64,000 nucleotides of DNA from Prevotella sp. AGR2160 (GTDB lineage Bacteria > Bacteroidota > Bacteroidia > Bacteroidales > Bacteroidaceae): positions 1 to 64,000 of the forward strand of contig NZ_AUJK01000017.1 of assembly GCF_000424185.1 (NCBI RefSeq), read 5' to 3'. Position 1 is the stretch's first letter, and every line of letters begins with the position of its first letter. The notes below the pieces were generated by a model, which saw only the letters and a list, made by a program, of their open reading frames with translations, searched no databases and was not told where the DNA came from. Position numbers and translations under genes: made by a program. Shown one piece after another: positions 15,732-23,957 of this stretch.

Positions 15732-17888
15732 TTATTTCGTTGCCTCCGGAGCACAACCGATCTCACGGATCAGGCGGTCGGCATGGCCCCACTTGTCCAT
15801 CATATAGACCACATAACGGATATCGACACCGATGCAGCGGGCCAGATGGCGGTCGAAGTTGATGTCGCTGGAGAGGCTGTCCCAGTTGCCGTCGAAGGCG
15901 AGACCGATGAGCTGGCCCTTACCGTTGAACATCGGCGAGCCACTGTTGCCGCCCGTGATGTCGTTGTTCGTCAGGAAGCAGAGCTGCAGCTGACCGCTCT
16001 TCTTGTCGGCATAGCGGCCGAAGTCCTTCACGGAGAGGAGCTGGTGCATGATCGGCTCGGCCTGATAGTCGATGACGCCGTTGTCGCCCTTCTTCATCTT
16101 CTCCACGATACTCTCCGCCGTGGTGTAATAGCCCGACGGCTTACCACCAAGGTCGAAGCCGCCGACCTTGCCATAACTCAGGCGCATGGTGAAGTTGGCA
16201 TCACTGTAGTGGGGCTGGTCCTGCTCCATACGGATCTTGGCGGCACAGAGGTATTTCTCCTGGTCTGCGATGCTGTCCTCAAGGGCAGACGACTGCTCCT
16301 GGAGATTGGCGAGGACATCCTGCAGGTCAAGACCGTAGTTGACGCCGGCATCCTTCTTGTAGTCCTTACTGTTGAAATAGATTTTGGCGCCGGGCTTCAT
16401 GATCAGGCTCTTCGTGTAGAGATCACGGGCGAAAGCCTGGTAGTTGCCGCCATACTGCTTGTCGATGGTCTGATAGAAAGCCGGGAGCCACTCCTTGTCG
16501 ACATGATCGCGGTAGTTCTTCAGCAGCACGGCGAGCATCTCCTCATCGGTGGCGGCATCCCATTCGTTGCTGTTATCGTCAAACTCATGGTACTGTTTCT
16601 TCGGCTTATTCTCGGGGCCTTTCACCTCCATGCCGTTGCCGAGCTTCATGGCGCGGACATTGAACTCGATGTTGCTGCGGCGCGTGAAGGTCTCGGAGAA
16701 ATTCGTCCAAACATACTCCAGCTTGCCGAGACGGCTGTAGAGAGAGGCGAGGCGGGCGAAGTCGACCTTATGGATGTCAGCCTTCGTCGTGTCCTGCCAG
16801 GCCTGGATCTTCTGTTCGAAGAGACGCTTCTGGTTGATGAGCCCGATGGAATCGATACATTTGTTCATGCCGATGGAGTTCTTCCAGTAGTTGGAGCTCT
16901 GGGCGAACTTCGAGTCGTACTTGATACGGACGGCCTCATCAGCACGCATGTGGCGCAGCATCACCTCCTGCTTGACGCCACGCACCTGGGCCCGCGGCGC
17001 ATTCTCGTCATCCCGACGCACCTGGATGCCGTAGCTCGAGAGATAGCGGCTCGTGGAGCCCGGATAGCCAATGGTCATGGCATAGCTGCCGTCATCATAG
17101 CCGTCGAGGCTCACCTGAGCCCACCGCTTCGGATGATAGGGCACGTTATCCTTGGAATAGGCGGCGGGGCCACCGGTCTTCGGATCACAGTAGATACGGA
17201 ATACGGAGAAGTCGCAGGTCTGCCGCGGCCACATCCAGTTGTCGGTCTCACCGCCGAACTTACCCATGCTCTTCGGCACGGTGAAGACGAGGCGGAGGTC
17301 GGTGAAGTCCTGATAAGTCGTGGCATACCATTTATTGCCCTCATAGAAGGCGTCGATATTGACGTGGAGAGTAGAGTCGATGCGCTTCACGGAGTCAGTC
17401 ATAAGATTCTGCAGCGAGTCAATGACCTGCTCTTTCTCATCACTGCTCTTGATCGTCTTCAGCGCGCTCTCCACGCGGTTGGTGACATCCTCCTGGTTCT
17501 TCATGAAGGAGACGAACATATTCTCATTCGGCAACTCGTCGGCATAGGTCTTGGCGTAGAAGCCGTTGAGCATATAGTCGTGGTCGACGGTGGAATGGGA
17601 GCGGATAGCCTCGAAGCCACAGTGGTGGTTGGTGAAGACGAGGCCGTCGGGGGAGACGACGACACCGGAGCAATAGCCGGAGAAGTTGACGACGGCATTC
17701 TTCAGGGCGTTGGGGCCACTGTAGAGCTGGTCGCGGTTGAGTTGGAAACCATAGCTCTGCATCACCTCCAGCGTCTGCTCGGGGAGGTTGTAGAGCGTCC
17801 ACATGCCCTCATCAGCGGAAGAGGACAGTGGGTTGCAAAGGGATAAAAGTAAGAAGCCCAAAATGGACTTTGCTTTCATTTTCTTCAT
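15732..17888 (-). CDS. S46 dipeptidyl-peptidase, probably DPP11-like
   Basis: A 718-residue periplasmic serine exopeptidase with an N-terminal signal sequence (GFLLLSLCNPLSSSA). The chymotrypsin-type triad is visible as TNHHCG (His, near 89) and GGNSGSP (Ser, near 645). In this family an Arg in a VDIRYV segment (673 in Porphyromonas DPP11) gives Asp/Glu specificity, where DPP7 has Gly. Here the segment reads GVDIRYVVYMMDKWG, so cleavage after acidic P1 residues is predicted. Such enzymes feed dipeptides to asaccharolytic or proteolytic Bacteroidales. It heads the gene group with the ACT and PFL genes. Confidence 0.9.
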   Translation of the reverse strand: MKKMKAKSILGFLLLSLCNPLSSSADEGMWTLYNLPEQTLEVMQSYGFQLNRDQLYSGPNALKNAVVNFSGYCSGVVVSPDGLVFTNHHCGFEAIRSHSTVDHDYMLNGFYAKTYADELPNENMFVSFMKNQEDVTNRVESALKTIKSSDEKEQVIDSLQNLMTDSVKRIDSTLHVNIDAFYEGNKWYATTYQDFTDLRLVFTVPKSMGKFGGETDNWMWPRQTCDFSVFRIYCDPKTGGPAAYSKDNVPYHPKRWAQVSLDGYDDGSYAMTIGYPGSTSRYLSSYGIQVRRDDENAPRAQVRGVKQEVMLRHMRADEAVRIKYDSKFAQSSNYWKNSIGMNKCIDSIGLINQKRLFEQKIQAWQDTTKADIHKVDFARLASLYSRLGKLEYVWTNFSETFTRRSNIEFNVRAMKLGNGMEVKGPENKPKKQYHEFDDNSNEWDAATDEEMLAVLLKNYRDHVDKEWLPAFYQTIDKQYGGNYQAFARDLYTKSLIMKPGAKIYFNSKDYKKDAGVNYGLDLQDVLANLQEQSSALEDSIADQEKYLCAAKIRMEQDQPHYSDANFTMRLSYGKVGGFDLGGKPSGYYTTAESIVEKMKKGDNGVIDYQAEPIMHQLLSVKDFGRYADKKSGQLQLCFLTNNDITGGNSGSPMFNGKGQLIGLAFDGNWDSLSSDINFDRHLARCIGVDIRYVVYMMDKWGHADRLIREIGCAPEATK

Positions 17889-17915
17889 TATATTGCGTAA
17901 TTATTGATTATGCCG

Positions 17916-17923
17916 CAAAGTTA
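17916..17923 (-). promoter_or_regulatory. -7 box of the S46 peptidase gene
   Basis: Minus-strand TAACTTTG, 27 bases upstream of the start codon at 17888. Confidence 0.5.
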
Positions 17924-17973
17924 CACATTTTTTTCAAGAAAATTGATATTCCGGGTAGGAATTTCCCCACAAC

Positions 17974-18009
17974 GATCACACTGATCACATCACAAGTGAT
18001 CACAATAAG
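17974..18009. repeat. Dispersed repeat family E, copy 2
   Basis: GATCACACTGATCACATCAC followed by AAGTGATCACAATAAG; reverse complement of the copy at 9720 with a small difference in the centre. Confidence 0.55.
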
Positions 18010-18026
18010 CTTTTTCCAGCTCTCAT

Positions 18027-18054
18027 GTAGGGACATGATTCATTATGATCCGGC
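18027..18054 (+). repeat. Dispersed repeat family A, copy 2
   Basis: GTAGGGACATGATTCATTAT followed by GATCCGGC. The palindrome is slightly degraded compared with 4213 and 57966. Confidence 0.6.
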
Positions 18055-18064
18055 ATAATGTGGA

Positions 18065-18090
18065 TACGTGGCCGCAACATAGCAGCATGC
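18065..18090 (-). repeat. Dispersed repeat family B, degraded copy
   Basis: TACGTGGCCGCAACATAGCA followed by GCATGC. One arm of the GGCCGC palindrome is lost. Confidence 0.5.
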
Positions 18091-18113
18091 TTGGAAGAAA
18101 TTGCGGCAATATT

Positions 18114-18155
18114 GAATGGCCTGCCGTCGAGTGCTTGCGCTTTGCAAGCGCAAGG
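18114..18155 (-). repeat. Dispersed repeat family C, copy 1
   Basis: GAATGGCCTGCCGTCGAGTG then CTTGCGCTTTGCAAGCGCAAGG. The second half is a self-complementary CTTGCGCTT/AAGCGCAAG hairpin. Confidence 0.7.
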
Positions 18156-18188
18156 AAGCGCAGATGCCCTCACATCCGACCATCGGTC

Positions 18189-18205
18189 GGCGGGTGCCCC
18201 TACGG
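18189..18205 (-). repeat. Family D repeat, partial copy
   Basis: GGCGGGTGCCCCTACGG, the end of a D element, directly abutting the stop codon of the symporter gene at 18208. Confidence 0.5.
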
Positions 18206-18207
18206 AG

Positions 18208-19365
18208 TCACCGCCGCGCGATCTTGTCAACGAGAACAGCGATAGCTCCATCGCCCGTCACGTTGCAGGCCGTGCCGAAGGAGTCCATGGCGATGTAGAG
18301 GGCAATCATCAGGGCCTGGGCATTACTGTCGAAACCGAGGATACTCGACAACGGTGCCAGGGCAGCCATCACGGCACCACCGGGGACGCCCGGCGCGGCA
18401 ACCATCATGATGGCGAGGATGAGGATGAAGTGGAGGAAAAGTCCGGGATCGTGGGGAATATTCGTCATCATGCAGATCGTCAGGGCGCAGCACGTGATCT
18501 TCATCATACTCCCCGAAAGATGGATCGTGGCACACAAGGGGATGACAAAACCGGCGATATCCTCCCGCACGCCATTCTTCAAAGCCGACTTCAGCGTCAC
18601 GGGGATCGTCGCTGCCGAGGAGCTCGTGCCGAGGGCCGTGAGGTAGGCGGGCACCATCGTCCACAACTGGCGCAGGGGATTGCGATGGGCGAAGCCGCCA
18701 GCAATGGTGAACTCATAGAGCAGGATGAAGACATGGAGGATGAAGATGACGACGATGACCTGGGCAAAGACCAAGAGGATGCGGTAAGCCTCACCCGTAT
18801 AGGTCATGTTGACGAAGATACCGAAGATATACAACGGCAGGAAGGGAATAATGCCTTTCTCGATGACCTTCTCGATGATGTACTTGAACTCCGTGAAGAT
18901 ATTCCTCAGCGTGTGGAGATGGCCATACGACGTGCCGAGGCCGACGATGAAGGAGAAGACGAGAGCACTCATCACGTCGACCATCGCGGGAATGGAGACC
19001 GTGAAGAAAGGCGCCAACTCCTGTGCCTTGTCCACGTGCGCCGGGGCTGCCGTATGGGCGAGGATGCCGGGGAAGAGCCACAGACCCGTGCCATAGCCGA
19101 GGAGACCGGCGACAACGGTATCCCCATAGGCGATAGCCACGGTGAGGAGCAACAGCTTGCCGGCATTGCTGCCGAGCTCGGCGATGGCGGGGGTCACGAG
19201 ACCGATGATGATCAACGGAATCATGAACCCGAGAAACTGACTGAAGAGGCTGTTGAAGGTTACGAAGACGCGCACCCACCCCTCGGAAAAAATATTGCCC
19301 AGCGCCACACCGAGGATGATCGCGATGATGACGCGGGGCAACAAAGAAATTTTGATAGATTTCAT
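18208..19365 (-). CDS. Dicarboxylate/amino acid:cation symporter (DAACS)
   Basis: A 385-residue sodium- or proton-coupled amino-acid importer of the GltP/SstT fold. The serine-rich re-entrant loop GTSSSAATIPVT is near 225-236 and the substrate-site helix MDSFGTACNVTGDGAI near 362-377. In the archaeal homologue GltPh this helix reads DMGRTMVNVTGD, and its Arg binds the acidic side chain. That Arg is Gly here, so a neutral amino acid such as serine or threonine is more likely than aspartate or glutamate (inference). It is the last gene of a pfkB-fprA-symporter operon, seven bases behind fprA. Confidence 0.88.
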   Translation of the reverse strand: MKSIKISLLPRVIIAIILGVALGNIFSEGWVRVFVTFNSLFSQFLGFMIPLIIIGLVTPAIAELGSNAGKLLLLTVAIAYGDTVVAGLLGYGTGLWLFPGILAHTAAPAHVDKAQELAPFFTVSIPAMVDVMSALVFSFIVGLGTSYGHLHTLRNIFTEFKYIIEKVIEKGIIPFLPLYIFGIFVNMTYTGEAYRILLVFAQVIVVIFILHVFILLYEFTIAGGFAHRNPLRQLWTMVPAYLTALGTSSSAATIPVTLKSALKNGVREDIAGFVIPLCATIHLSGSMMKITCCALTICMMTNIPHDPGLFLHFILILAIMMVAAPGVPGGAVMAALAPLSSILGFDSNAQALMIALYIAMDSFGTACNVTGDGAIAVLVDKIARR

Positions 19366-19372
19366 GAGTATG

Positions 19373-20572
19373 TTATTTCAACAACGCCTCTGCCATGGCA
19401 CGGCCGAGGGCCTCGCACTGCTCCTTCGTCGTTGCCGTCAGCCCCTGCTTCATATCCACAGGCTCTCCGACAGCCTCAAACTTCAGGCGCGTATTGTTCC
19501 AGTCCTCAATCTTCGAGACGGCCTTGCTGGCCCAGCAGTGGCTGCCGAACCATCCGAGGAGGTGGTTCTTGATGTCCTTGTTGGCAATCTCCGAGAGCAG
19601 CACCTCCATCTCATGATACAGCCCGGCATTATAGGTCGGCGCGCCGACGATGAGTCCCTTATAGCGGAAGATATCACGGAGGATATAGCTGTGATGGGTC
19701 TTCGAGACATTATACATCACGATATTCTTCACGCCGGCCTCACTGGCAGCACGGGCAATGATCTCCGCCATGCGCTCCGTATTGCCATACATCGTGCCGT
19801 AGCAGATGACGAGTCCCGGCTCCGTCTCATACTTCGAGAGCTTGTCGTAGATGCCGATGACCTTGTCGACATACTTATGCCACACGGGGCCGTGGGTAGA
19901 GCAGAGATAATCGACCTGAACCTTGCTGAGCTTCTTCAGCGCATTCTGTACGGGGACGCCATACTTGCCGACGATATTGCTGTAGTAGCGCACCATCTCC
20001 AGCCAGAATTCATCGGTGTTGATGTCGCGGTCGATAACACCACCGTTGAGGGCACCAAAGCAACCGAAAGCATCACCGGAGAAGAGCACGTTGGTCGTCG
20101 TGTCGAGCGTCATCATCGTCTCCGGCCAGTGGACCATCGGCGTCATGAAGAACTGCAGCGTGTGCTTGCCGAGGTCGAGGGTGTCGCCCTCCTTCACATC
20201 GATGGTGTCATCGCTGATCTGATAGAAGCCCTGCAGCATGTTGAAGGTCTTCTTGTTGCCGATGATCTTCACGTCGGGATAGTATTTCTTCAACAGAGAG
20301 ATACTGCCACTGTGGTCGGGCTCCATGTGGTTGATCACGAGGTAGTCGATCTTGCGGTCACCGATCACGGCATGGAGATGCTCGAGAAACTGCATGAAGA
20401 AGTCCACCTCCACCGTATCAATGAGACAGACTTTCTCATCATCGATGAGATACGAGTTGTAAGACACGCCATTGGGCAACGGCCACAGGCCTTCGAAGAG
20501 GTTCTTGTTGCGGTCGTTGACACCTACATAATGAATATTTTTTGCTATTTCCATAATTCGTTGTTGATTCAA
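19373..20572 (-). CDS. fprA: Flavodiiron protein (A-type flavoprotein)
   Basis: A 399-residue cytoplasmic enzyme that reduces O2 to water (or NO to N2O), protecting anaerobes. The N-terminal metallo-beta-lactamase domain carries the di-iron motif NHMEPDHSGS near 85 and GDAFGCFG near 170. The C-terminal flavodoxin domain starts with YGTMYGNTERMAE near 260 and holds FMN. The length is standard for the two-domain FprA class without a rubredoxin domain. It starts directly after the pfkB stop codon, so it is translationally linked, though a kinase-flavodiiron link is not an obvious pathway. Confidence 0.92.
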   Translation of the reverse strand: MNQQRIMEIAKNIHYVGVNDRNKNLFEGLWPLPNGVSYNSYLIDDEKVCLIDTVEVDFFMQFLEHLHAVIGDRKIDYLVINHMEPDHSGSISLLKKYYPDVKIIGNKKTFNMLQGFYQISDDTIDVKEGDTLDLGKHTLQFFMTPMVHWPETMMTLDTTTNVLFSGDAFGCFGALNGGVIDRDINTDEFWLEMVRYYSNIVGKYGVPVQNALKKLSKVQVDYLCSTHGPVWHKYVDKVIGIYDKLSKYETEPGLVICYGTMYGNTERMAEIIARAASEAGVKNIVMYNVSKTHHSYILRDIFRYKGLIVGAPTYNAGLYHEMEVLLSEIANKDIKNHLLGWFGSHCWASKAVSKIEDWNNTRLKFEAVGEPVDMKQGLTATTKEQCEALGRAMAEALLK

Positions 20573-21502
20573 TTATAAACGCTTAGCCTTGCCGAAAGCG
20601 GGGCTCACTGAATTGGTGATATCCTTGCAGCACTCCGCAGAGAACTCCAGGCCGCAGGCGACAACCTGGTCCCATTTCTTCTCGCTCATGCCCCCCTCAA
20701 TATCCTCACGCGTAATGCCATACTTGATCATGCCATAGATGAAGCCGGCATTGAAGTTATCTCCGGCTCCTATCGTGCTCACCGTCCTCATCGGCGGTAC
20801 CGCATACTCCTTGCGGAAGCCGTCCTGGTCATGGACGACGAGGGGCTCGGCGCCACGCGTACAGATGAACTTCTTACAGTAGAAAGAGATCTCTGAATTA
20901 TACACCTTGTCGGGATCATCCATCTTATAGAGTACGGCGAAATCCTCTTTCGACCCACGGACGATATCAGCATAGTCAAGGTTGTCAAGGAGATTCGGCG
21001 TGATCTTCATGATGTCATTCTTATGCGATGAACGGTAGTTGACATCATAGTAGATGATGGCACCATGCTCACGGGCATACTCGAGGAAGCCCGCCATCTG
21101 TGGACGCACAACGGGGTTGACGGCGAAGAAAGAGCCGAAGAGGACGATGTCGTCCTTGTTGATCTCCGGGAAGTCAAACTCCAACTGATCATGGGGGTGA
21201 TCCTTATAAAAGAGGTAGTCGGCATTATTATCCTTGTCGAGGAAAGCCAGGGAGATGGGGCTCTTGCTCTCCGGGAAGACGGCGACATGATCGGCATTAA
21301 CACCGTTGTCGCGCAGAAAGGCGATCACACGCTCTCCGATGCGGTCATTGCCGGCCTCCGAAATAAAGGTAGTGTTGATACCACAGCGCCCCAGAGAGAT
21401 GGTGGCGTTGAAGGCAGAGCCGCCGGGGACGGCACTCACCGGCTGGTTGTCTTTGAATATAATGTCGAGGACGGTCTCCCCGATTCCTATCACTTTTCGC
21501 AT
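20573..21502 (-). CDS. PfkB-family carbohydrate kinase
   Basis: A 309-residue ribokinase-fold sugar kinase. The first signature is PGGSAFNATISLGRCG near 26-41, and the second, with the catalytic Asp, is TIGAGDNFNAGFIYGM near 242-257. Fructokinase- or ribokinase-type activity is likely, but substrate residues cannot be assigned by eye. It is the first gene of the operon with fprA and the symporter, with its own TATATTTG box upstream. Confidence 0.88.
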   Translation of the reverse strand: MRKVIGIGETVLDIIFKDNQPVSAVPGGSAFNATISLGRCGINTTFISEAGNDRIGERVIAFLRDNGVNADHVAVFPESKSPISLAFLDKDNNADYLFYKDHPHDQLEFDFPEINKDDIVLFGSFFAVNPVVRPQMAGFLEYAREHGAIIYYDVNYRSSHKNDIMKITPNLLDNLDYADIVRGSKEDFAVLYKMDDPDKVYNSEISFYCKKFICTRGAEPLVVHDQDGFRKEYAVPPMRTVSTIGAGDNFNAGFIYGMIKYGITREDIEGGMSEKKWDQVVACGLEFSAECCKDITNSVSPAFGKAKRL

Positions 21503-21550
21503 TGTCCTATAAATTGTCTTGTAAAATGTCGTGCAAAATCAATTCACGTG

Positions 21551-21558
21551 CAAATATA
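21551..21558 (-). promoter_or_regulatory. -7 box of the pfkB operon
   Basis: Minus-strand TATATTTG, about 49 bases before the pfkB start codon. It is divergent from the M16 peptidase promoter. Confidence 0.5.
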
Positions 21559-21601
21559 ATAAAATTCTCGCATTACCCATCGTGGATTATCGATTTTTTT
21601 G

Positions 21602-21609
21602 TAATTTTG
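21602..21609 (+). promoter_or_regulatory. -7 box of the M16 peptidase gene
   Basis: TAATTTTG, ending eight bases before the ATG at 21618; predicts a leaderless or nearly leaderless mRNA and supports that start. Confidence 0.5.
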
Positions 21610-21617
21610 TGTCTAGT

Positions 21618-22874
21618 ATGAATTACAGCACGTATACATTCCCCAATGGACTGCGGATGATCTATCTGCCGTCAGACTCCCCCGTCGTCTACTGCGGCTT
21701 CGAGATTGCCGCCGGTTCCCGTCAGGAGGGGCCCGACGAGGAGGGGCTGGCCCATTTCGTCGAACATACCACTTTCAAGGGCACCGAGCACCGTAGCGCC
21801 TGGCAGATCCTCAACTATCTGGAGTCTGTCGGTGGCGACCTCAACGCCTTCACGACGAAGGAGGATACGGTCTATTATGCAGCCGTACTCAAGGAGCATG
21901 TGCCGCGCGCCATAGACCTGCTGACGGATATCGTCTTCCACTCCGTTTATCCTCAGAAAGAGATCGACAAGGAGGTGGAGGTAATCTGTGATGAGATCGA
22001 GAGCTACAACGACACGCCCTCCGACCTCATCTATGATGATTTCGAGAATATCATCTTTAAGGGCACGCCCCTGGGGCATAATATCCTCGGCACCGCCGAC
22101 CGCGTCCGCTCTTTCAAGACTGCCGACGCCCTCCGCTTCACCCGCAAATATTACCGCCCCGACAATGCGATATTCTTTATATATGGGGGAGGTGGGCTTC
22201 CCTTTGACCCCAGCAAGAAGCCCTGGTCGATCCTCGCAAACATCCCCAAGGCCGGATCTAACATAGAGGGGTCAATTGAAAGCCCCTCCCTTTCGGGGAG
22301 GGGGTGGAGTGAGGGCGCTGGGGGAGAAGCCCCCCTCATCCGCCACCTTTCCACCCATCAAGCCCACGTGATGGTCGGCTGCAGAGCCTATGACGTGCAC
22401 GACGAACGGCGCATGGCGCTCTACCTGCTCAATAATATCCTTGGCGGACCAGGCATGAACGCCAAACTCAATGTTGCCCTTCGCGAGCACCGAGGTCTCG
22501 TCTATACCGTGGAGAGCACAATGGTGAGCTATGGCGATACGGGTATCTGGTGTATCTATTTCGGCTGTGATCCCGAGGATGTCGACCGTTGCCTGCAGTT
22601 CATCCGCCGTGAGCTCCAGCCTTTCATGGACAAGCCGCTCACCACCCGACAGCTGCAAGCCGCCAAACGACAGTTGAAAGGACAGATCGGCGTGGCCTGC
22701 GACAACCGTGAGAACTTCGCCCTCGACTTCGGCAAGAGTTTCCTCCACTGGGGTTGGGAGAAGGACATCACCACCCTCTACGCCCATATCGACGCCATTA
22801 CCGCCGCACAGATCCAGCAGGTCGCCCGCGAGCTCTTCCCCGCGGAGAATCTCACGACACTGGTCTATAAATAA
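21618..22874 (+). CDS. M16 (insulinase/processing peptidase-like) metalloprotease with an in-frame repeat
   Basis: A 418-residue M16 protease. The inverted zinc motif HFVEHTTFKGTEHR (HxxEH) lies near 45-49, with the downstream Glu in EVEVICDEIESYNDTP near 120-130. The second domain holds LLNNILGGPGMNAKLN and the YTVEST segment. The usual start MNYSTYTFPNGLRMIYL at 21618 is chosen over an upstream opening. Residues about 222-240 (ESPSLSGRGWSEGAGGEAP) are encoded by a GC-rich family F repeat and replace the linker normally seen before STHQAHVM. The active-site half is unaffected. The end overlaps the convergent wbqC-like gene by 10 bases. Confidence 0.9.
   Translation: MNYSTYTFPNGLRMIYLPSDSPVVYCGFEIAAGSRQEGPDEEGLAHFVEHTTFKGTEHRSAWQILNYLESVGGDLNAFTTKEDTVYYAAVLKEHVPRAIDLLTDIVFHSVYPQKEIDKEVEVICDEIESYNDTPSDLIYDDFENIIFKGTPLGHNILGTADRVRSFKTADALRFTRKYYRPDNAIFFIYGGGGLPFDPSKKPWSILANIPKAGSNIEGSIESPSLSGRGWSEGAGGEAPLIRHLSTHQAHVMVGCRAYDVHDERRMALYLLNNILGGPGMNAKLNVALREHRGLVYTVESTMVSYGDTGIWCIYFGCDPEDVDRCLQFIRRELQPFMDKPLTTRQLQAAKRQLKGQIGVACDNRENFALDFGKSFLHWGWEKDITTLYAHIDAITAAQIQQVARELFPAENLTTLVYK
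22281..22335 (+). repeat. Family F repeat inside the M16 peptidase gene
   Basis: CCCCTCCC-TTTCG-GGGAGGGG (22283-22303) followed by GTGGAGTGAGGGCG and a second C-run at 22330. This CCCCTCCC...GGGGAGGGG element is one I recall as a common intergenic repeat in Bacteroidetes. Here it is translated in frame. Confidence 0.75.
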
Positions 22875-23473
22875 TACACCGCCTCGTTGCCCTCATTGAA
22901 GAGCAAATCGAGGATGCTGAGGTTTGGCTGAAAGCCGAATTTCTGCTGATAAACCTGATAATACCGTTGGGCAACGAAATCAGGATCGTTGCCGGGATGC
23001 TTCGGCCGGATTACTTCACGCAAATCGGTGAAATCGCCGGCAGCGACATAATCCTCCGTACGTCGTACATGAGGCTCAAAGTCGAGGAGCTCACACATCT
23101 TCATCATGATCTCCCAGTTGAAATCAAAGAGAAACTCCCAACGGCGCTCAAAGAAAGGCCGGAGGTCATCGGCGTAGAACTCGAAGAAAGGACTCTCACC
23201 ATAGGCACTCTGCAGCGCATTCCAGTGGAGATGCTGCCAGTTGCCATGATCGCTGATCCTGACATCACGCATGAGGGTCTTGTCGAGACGCCCGCACTCG
23301 GGCTTCTCCACAGGAACCGTCAGGGCCTGCACACCCTCTGTGGTAGCGATCAGACAGCGGTTGCGGTAGGTCTGCTTCATGAAATGGTCATACTGCTCTA
23401 TCGCGCAGTCGCCGCGGAAGAGCTTCTGATACCATTGTATCGGACCGAAATAGGTGGAAGAAAGAAGAAACAA
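22865..23473 (-). CDS. WbqC-family protein
   Basis: A 202-residue member of the WbqC family, named for a gene in O-antigen clusters; the biochemical role is unknown. Recognisable features are YFGPIQWYQKLF at the N-terminus, the HWNALQSAYGESPFFEFY segment near 78-95, and a C-terminal PKHPGNDPDF. It is the last gene of a dapB-lepB-lepB-like-wbqC group, separated from the preceding gene by 67 bases that contain a family D repeat. No signal peptide. Confidence 0.85.
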   Translation of the reverse strand: MFLLSSTYFGPIQWYQKLFRGDCAIEQYDHFMKQTYRNRCLIATTEGVQALTVPVEKPECGRLDKTLMRDVRISDHGNWQHLHWNALQSAYGESPFFEFYADDLRPFFERRWEFLFDFNWEIMMKMCELLDFEPHVRRTEDYVAAGDFTDLREVIRPKHPGNDPDFVAQRYYQVYQQKFGFQPNLSILDLLFNEGNEAVYYL

Positions 23474-23489
23474 TGAAAAAATATTTAAT

Positions 23490-23517
23490 GCAGGGGCCGT
23501 CCCTTATGGCGGCCCGC
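23490..23517 (+). repeat. Family D repeat, copy between signal-peptidase-like and wbqC genes
   Basis: GCAGGGGCCGTCCCTTATGG followed by CGGCCCGC; a diverged D element, with a GTCGGTACGAC palindrome just after it. Confidence 0.5.
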
Positions 23518-23540
23518 CGTCGGTACGACGGATTTTCAAT

Positions 23541-23957
23541 TTAAAAAACGGGCATGCGGAATATCCTCGTGGCTTTTCCGATGCACTGATGTAGATGAAC
23601 GAGGACCGGCTGGCGGCCCACCGTCATGAGATAGATGCAACAGTCAGGGCAAGGACAGTGGACGCAACAGCGGATAGGTATACGGTAGCGGCAGCCACGG
23701 AGGGTAATCGTATCTCCTGGCACTGCCGTTACCGTACCGATATAATAAGCCGTGGAGTCGGTGAACACCACAGCATCACCTTTGGCAAAACGGGCGCAGT
23801 CGAAGTGGTTCACGATATACCGGTCACCCGCCCTCATCTGCGGGGCAAACGTGTTGCCGCTGACCGTGAATACCGTGAACGCATACTTGCGGATACCCAA
23901 CATCACGAGGAGGAGTACCGCAAGTACGATGACAAACTTTACACCCTGGCGCCACAT
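23541..23957 (-). CDS. Degenerate S26 signal-peptidase-like protein
   Basis: A 138-residue protein with one N-terminal membrane helix (FVIVLAVLLLVMLGI) and a short S26-like periplasmic part. The catalytic serine motif (normally SGxSMxP) reads SGNTFAPQM, so Ser is replaced by Thr. The lysine segment (normally K/R-R-VG-x-PGD) reads YIGTVTAVPGDT without the lysine. It is probably inactive in classical signal cleavage. The C-terminus is cysteine-rich (CRYRIPIRCCVHCPCPDCC). Its ATG overlaps the lepB stop codon as TAATG, so translation is coupled; a regulatory or chaperone role for LepB is possible. Confidence 0.75.
   Translation of the reverse strand: MWRQGVKFVIVLAVLLLVMLGIRKYAFTVFTVSGNTFAPQMRAGDRYIVNHFDCARFAKGDAVVFTDSTAYYIGTVTAVPGDTITLRGCRYRIPIRCCVHCPCPDCCIYLMTVGRQPVLVHLHQCIGKATRIFRMPVF

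Larger units (their letters stand above)
17889..18207. other. Intergenic mosaic of five repeat families
   Basis: No gene is seen. Apart from the S46 promoter near 17920 the stretch consists largely of a family E copy (17974-18009), A (18027-18054), B (18065-18090), C (18114-18155) and D (18189-18205), one after the other with 8-35 bases between. Confidence 0.65.

Noticed and set aside
15702..17846. Long plus-strand frame of 714 codons opposite the S46 peptidase, and similar long antisense frames opposite deaD, Dxs, OPT and the PFL gene
   Set aside because: They mirror well-conserved minus-strand genes; GC-rich codon use leaves the antisense strand free of stops. Their translations match no protein family.
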